NCBI RefSeq assembly: GCF_963422335.1
Contig: NZ_OY729424.1
Coordinates: forward strand, 4,402,001-4,466,000
Source: an uncultured Roseateles sp.
GTDB taxonomy: Bacteria; Pseudomonadota; Gammaproteobacteria; Burkholderiales; Burkholderiaceae_C
DNA length: 64,000 nt
Direction: 5' to 3'
Below, piece after piece: positions 62,152 through 64,000 of this stretch. Both the position numbers and the translations under genes were made by a program. The notes beneath the pieces were generated by a model. That model saw nothing but the letters and a program-made list of their open reading frames with translations, searched no databases and was not told the DNA's origin. The stretch's first letter is position 1; each line of letters begins with the position of its first letter.

Positions 62152-64000
62152 GGTACTGGCTGCTGACACTGGCCGCTGTGGCGGCACTGGCCCATGCGGA
62201 GCCGCGTCCTCAGCTTGGCGCCGAGGCTGCGGCAGGCCATCAGGTGGCCGACTATCTGGCCCAGGGCGGCGCACCCTGGCTGCCGGCCCCGCTCGGCGAC
62301 GGCAGCGGCTGGACGCCCGACTTCATCGTCGCGGCCGACGGCAGCGGCACGCACAAAACGGTGCAGGCCGCCTTGGACGCCGTGCCCGCCGCAGCGGCCA
62401 GCACCAAGCGGCATCACATCCTGGTCAGGCCGGGCAGCTACCGCGAGCAACTCTGCGTGCAAGGCAAGGCGCCGATCACGCTGTACGGCGGCACCGCCAA
62501 CCCAGCGGCAACGGTGATCGTCCAGGGCCACTACAACGCCGAGCCCAAGCGCGCCGGCCTTGATTCCGCCAACCCCTGCTACCCCGATCTGCAGGCCGCC
62601 AGCCACGGCACGGCCGGCAGCGCCTCGGTGGCGATCTTCAGCGACGCGTTTCAGCTCGCCCACCTGACCCTCGCCAATGACGCGATGGACCGCGTGCGCG
62701 ACGGCGTCGGCTACCCCGCCTGCGTGGGCGAAAGTGGTGGCGCCCAGGCGGTGGCGCTGATGACCCAGGGCGACAGGATCCAGCTGGAGAATGTGCGCCT
62801 GCTGGGCCATCAGGACACCTTCTACGTTCGCGCCGTGCCAGGTGTTGCGCCGTCGCGCGTCTACGTGCACAACAGCCTGATCGCCGGCGATGTCGACTTC
62901 ATCTTCGGCAACGCCACCCTGGTCATAGCCAACAGCACCGTGCTGAGCCGTGCCGGCCGGCGCGCGCCAGGCTCGGGCGGCCATGTGCTGGCCCCCAGCA
63001 CGGCCGCCGACACGCGGCTGGGCCTGTTGATCACCGGCAGCCGCTTCGTCGCCGAGCCGGGCCTGAGCCCGGGCGCCATCTCGCTGGGCCGCGCCTGGGA
63101 CTTCGGCGTGGCGCGCGGCGCCTGGGTGGCCGGCAGGTCGCCGAACGGACAGGCGCTGGTGCGAGACAGCCTGATCGGCCCACATATTGGCCCCTGGGCG
63201 GCATCGACCTCGCGCCGGCCGTTCAGCGACAACGGCGAGGCCGCCAACCGGTTGAGCGAGTTCAACAACCGGCCGCTGAGCGCGCTGGCATCGCAGGTGC
63301 TCGGCAGCAGCGATGGCTGGGCCGCGGCCGATGGCGGTACCACTGGCGGCGCTGCAGCTCAGCCCCAGCATCACCTGGAGGCCCGCAACCGCGCCGAGTT
63401 GGTCGCCGCGCTGGCCCTGGGGCCGAGCCCCAAGGTCATCAGCATCCGTGGCCGCATCGACCTCAGCGTCGACGATGCCGGCAAACCGCTGGGCTACAAC
63501 GACTACCGCGACCCGGCCTTCGATCTCGATGCCTATCTGAAGGCCTATGACCCGGCGACCTGGGGCAGGAAGCCGCCCGAGGGTGTGCTGGAGCAGGCCC
63601 GCGTCCGCTCGGCCCAGCGCCAGGCCGCGCGGGTGGTGGTTCCCCTGCCCTCCAACACCACCTTGATCGGCCTGGGTGCCGACGCGCAGATCGTCAACGG
63701 CACGCTGTTCCTGGGCAAGGTCGACAACATCATCGTGCGCAATCTCCACTTCTCCGATGCCTACGACTATTTCCCCGGCTGGGACCCGAAGGATGGCGAG
63801 CTGGGCGAGTGGAACTCGGAGTACGACAACATCACCTTGCGCGGCGCCACCCACGTCTGGGTCGATCACTGCACCTTCGACGATGGCCCGCGCCCCGACC
63901 AGACCGAGCCGGTGCGCTTCGGTCGGCGGGTGCAGCATCACGATGGCCTGCTGGACATCACCAAGGAGTCGAATCACGTGACCGTGTCCTGGAACCAGTT
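62148..64000 (+). CDS. Pectin methylesterase-pectate lyase fusion, 3' end missing
   Basis: An open frame of at least 617 codons running off the right edge. A signal peptide (1-17, ending AHA) leads. Residues about 60-385 form a CE8 pectin methylesterase: GAQAVAL (Gln), LGHQDTFYV (acid Asp), DVDFIFGNA (nucleophile Asp), LGRAWDFG (Arg). A short Gly/Ala/Gln linker follows (about 393-408). From about 410 a PL1 pectate lyase begins: IVRNLHFSDAYDYFPGWDP, EWNSEYDNITL, WVDHCTFDDG (calcium Asp) and DITKESNHVTVSWNQF. Demethylation and cleavage would thus be done by one secreted protein. No frameshift is seen in the frame. Confidence 0.9.
   Translation, partial: MRYWLLTLAAVAALAHAEPRPQLGAEAAAGHQVADYLAQGGAPWLPAPLGDGSGWTPDFIVAADGSGTHKTVQAALDAVPAAAASTKRHHILVRPGSYREQLCVQGKAPITLYGGTANPAATVIVQGHYNAEPKRAGLDSANPCYPDLQAASHGTAGSASVAIFSDAFQLAHLTLANDAMDRVRDGVGYPACVGESGGAQAVALMTQGDRIQLENVRLLGHQDTFYVRAVPGVAPSRVYVHNSLIAGDVDFIFGNATLVIANSTVLSRAGRRAPGSGGHVLAPSTAADTRLGLLITGSRFVAEPGLSPGAISLGRAWDFGVARGAWVAGRSPNGQALVRDSLIGPHIGPWAASTSRRPFSDNGEAANRLSEFNNRPLSALASQVLGSSDGWAAADGGTTGGAAAQPQHHLEARNRAELVAALALGPSPKVISIRGRIDLSVDDAGKPLGYNDYRDPAFDLDAYLKAYDPATWGRKPPEGVLEQARVRSAQRQAARVVVPLPSNTTLIGLGADAQIVNGTLFLGKVDNIIVRNLHFSDAYDYFPGWDPKDGELGEWNSEYDNITLRGATHVWVDHCTFDDGPRPDQTEPVRFGRRVQHHDGLLDITKESNHVTVSWNQ

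Overview
This 64-kb window is high-GC DNA from a betaproteobacterium, most likely order Burkholderiales and probably the Roseateles/Mitsuaria/Pelomonas/Paucibacter group. That placement is an inference. It rests on the leuC-leuD-leuB-asd-fimV-truA-trpFBA-accD-folC-dedD-cvpA-purF-metZ gene order, smc next to zipA, a PEP-CTERM protein, a porin of the Burkholderia type, and expanded Bug-type binding proteins. No phage, insertion sequence, CRISPR array or rRNA gene was seen. No gene-free stretch exceeds 300 bases.

Region 1 (1-13,450) is housekeeping. A partial SDR gene converges on zipA and smc. A compact rightward run then reads queF, a SET-domain gene, dapC, dapD, a PilT/PilU-type ATPase, dapE, prmB and yheS. 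Several junctions are 4-bp stop/start overlaps. The run ends at a clear intrinsic terminator.

Region 2 (13,390-19,170) holds an ohrR-ohr peroxide module with a perfect palindromic operator, and a PEP-CTERM phytase-like esterase whose ribosome-binding site lies in a hairpin. An asparaginase gene is divergent from lexA, with an SOS box between them. A small helix-hairpin-helix gene follows. A tRNA cluster carries the triple Ala(GGC)-Glu(TTC)-Asp(GTC) twice, each copy with its own terminator.

Region 3 (19,151-38,817) is a long leftward biosynthetic series: a LysR regulator, leucine genes, asd, fimV, truA, tryptophan genes, accD, folC, dedD, cvpA, purF, metZ and gltX. gltX lies directly upstream of the tRNA cluster.

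Region 4 (38,972-64,000) is a pectin and uronate utilisation island. Outside the cytoplasm, a pectin methylesterase-pectate lyase fusion and a rhamnogalacturonan acetylesterase-like enzyme would attack pectin. A TonB-dependent receptor and a porin would pass products through the outer membrane, and a TogMNAB-like ABC transporter and a TRAP transporter would import them. Inside, Ogl, KdgF, KduI, KduD and KdgK take unsaturated uronates to KDPG. Udh, an SMP-30 lactonase, GarL and GarR form part of an oxidative galacturonate-galactarate route. Galactarate dehydratase, KDPG aldolase and a KdgR-type regulator are not in the window. A FadR-type GntR gene and two families of palindromic sites suggest two control circuits.
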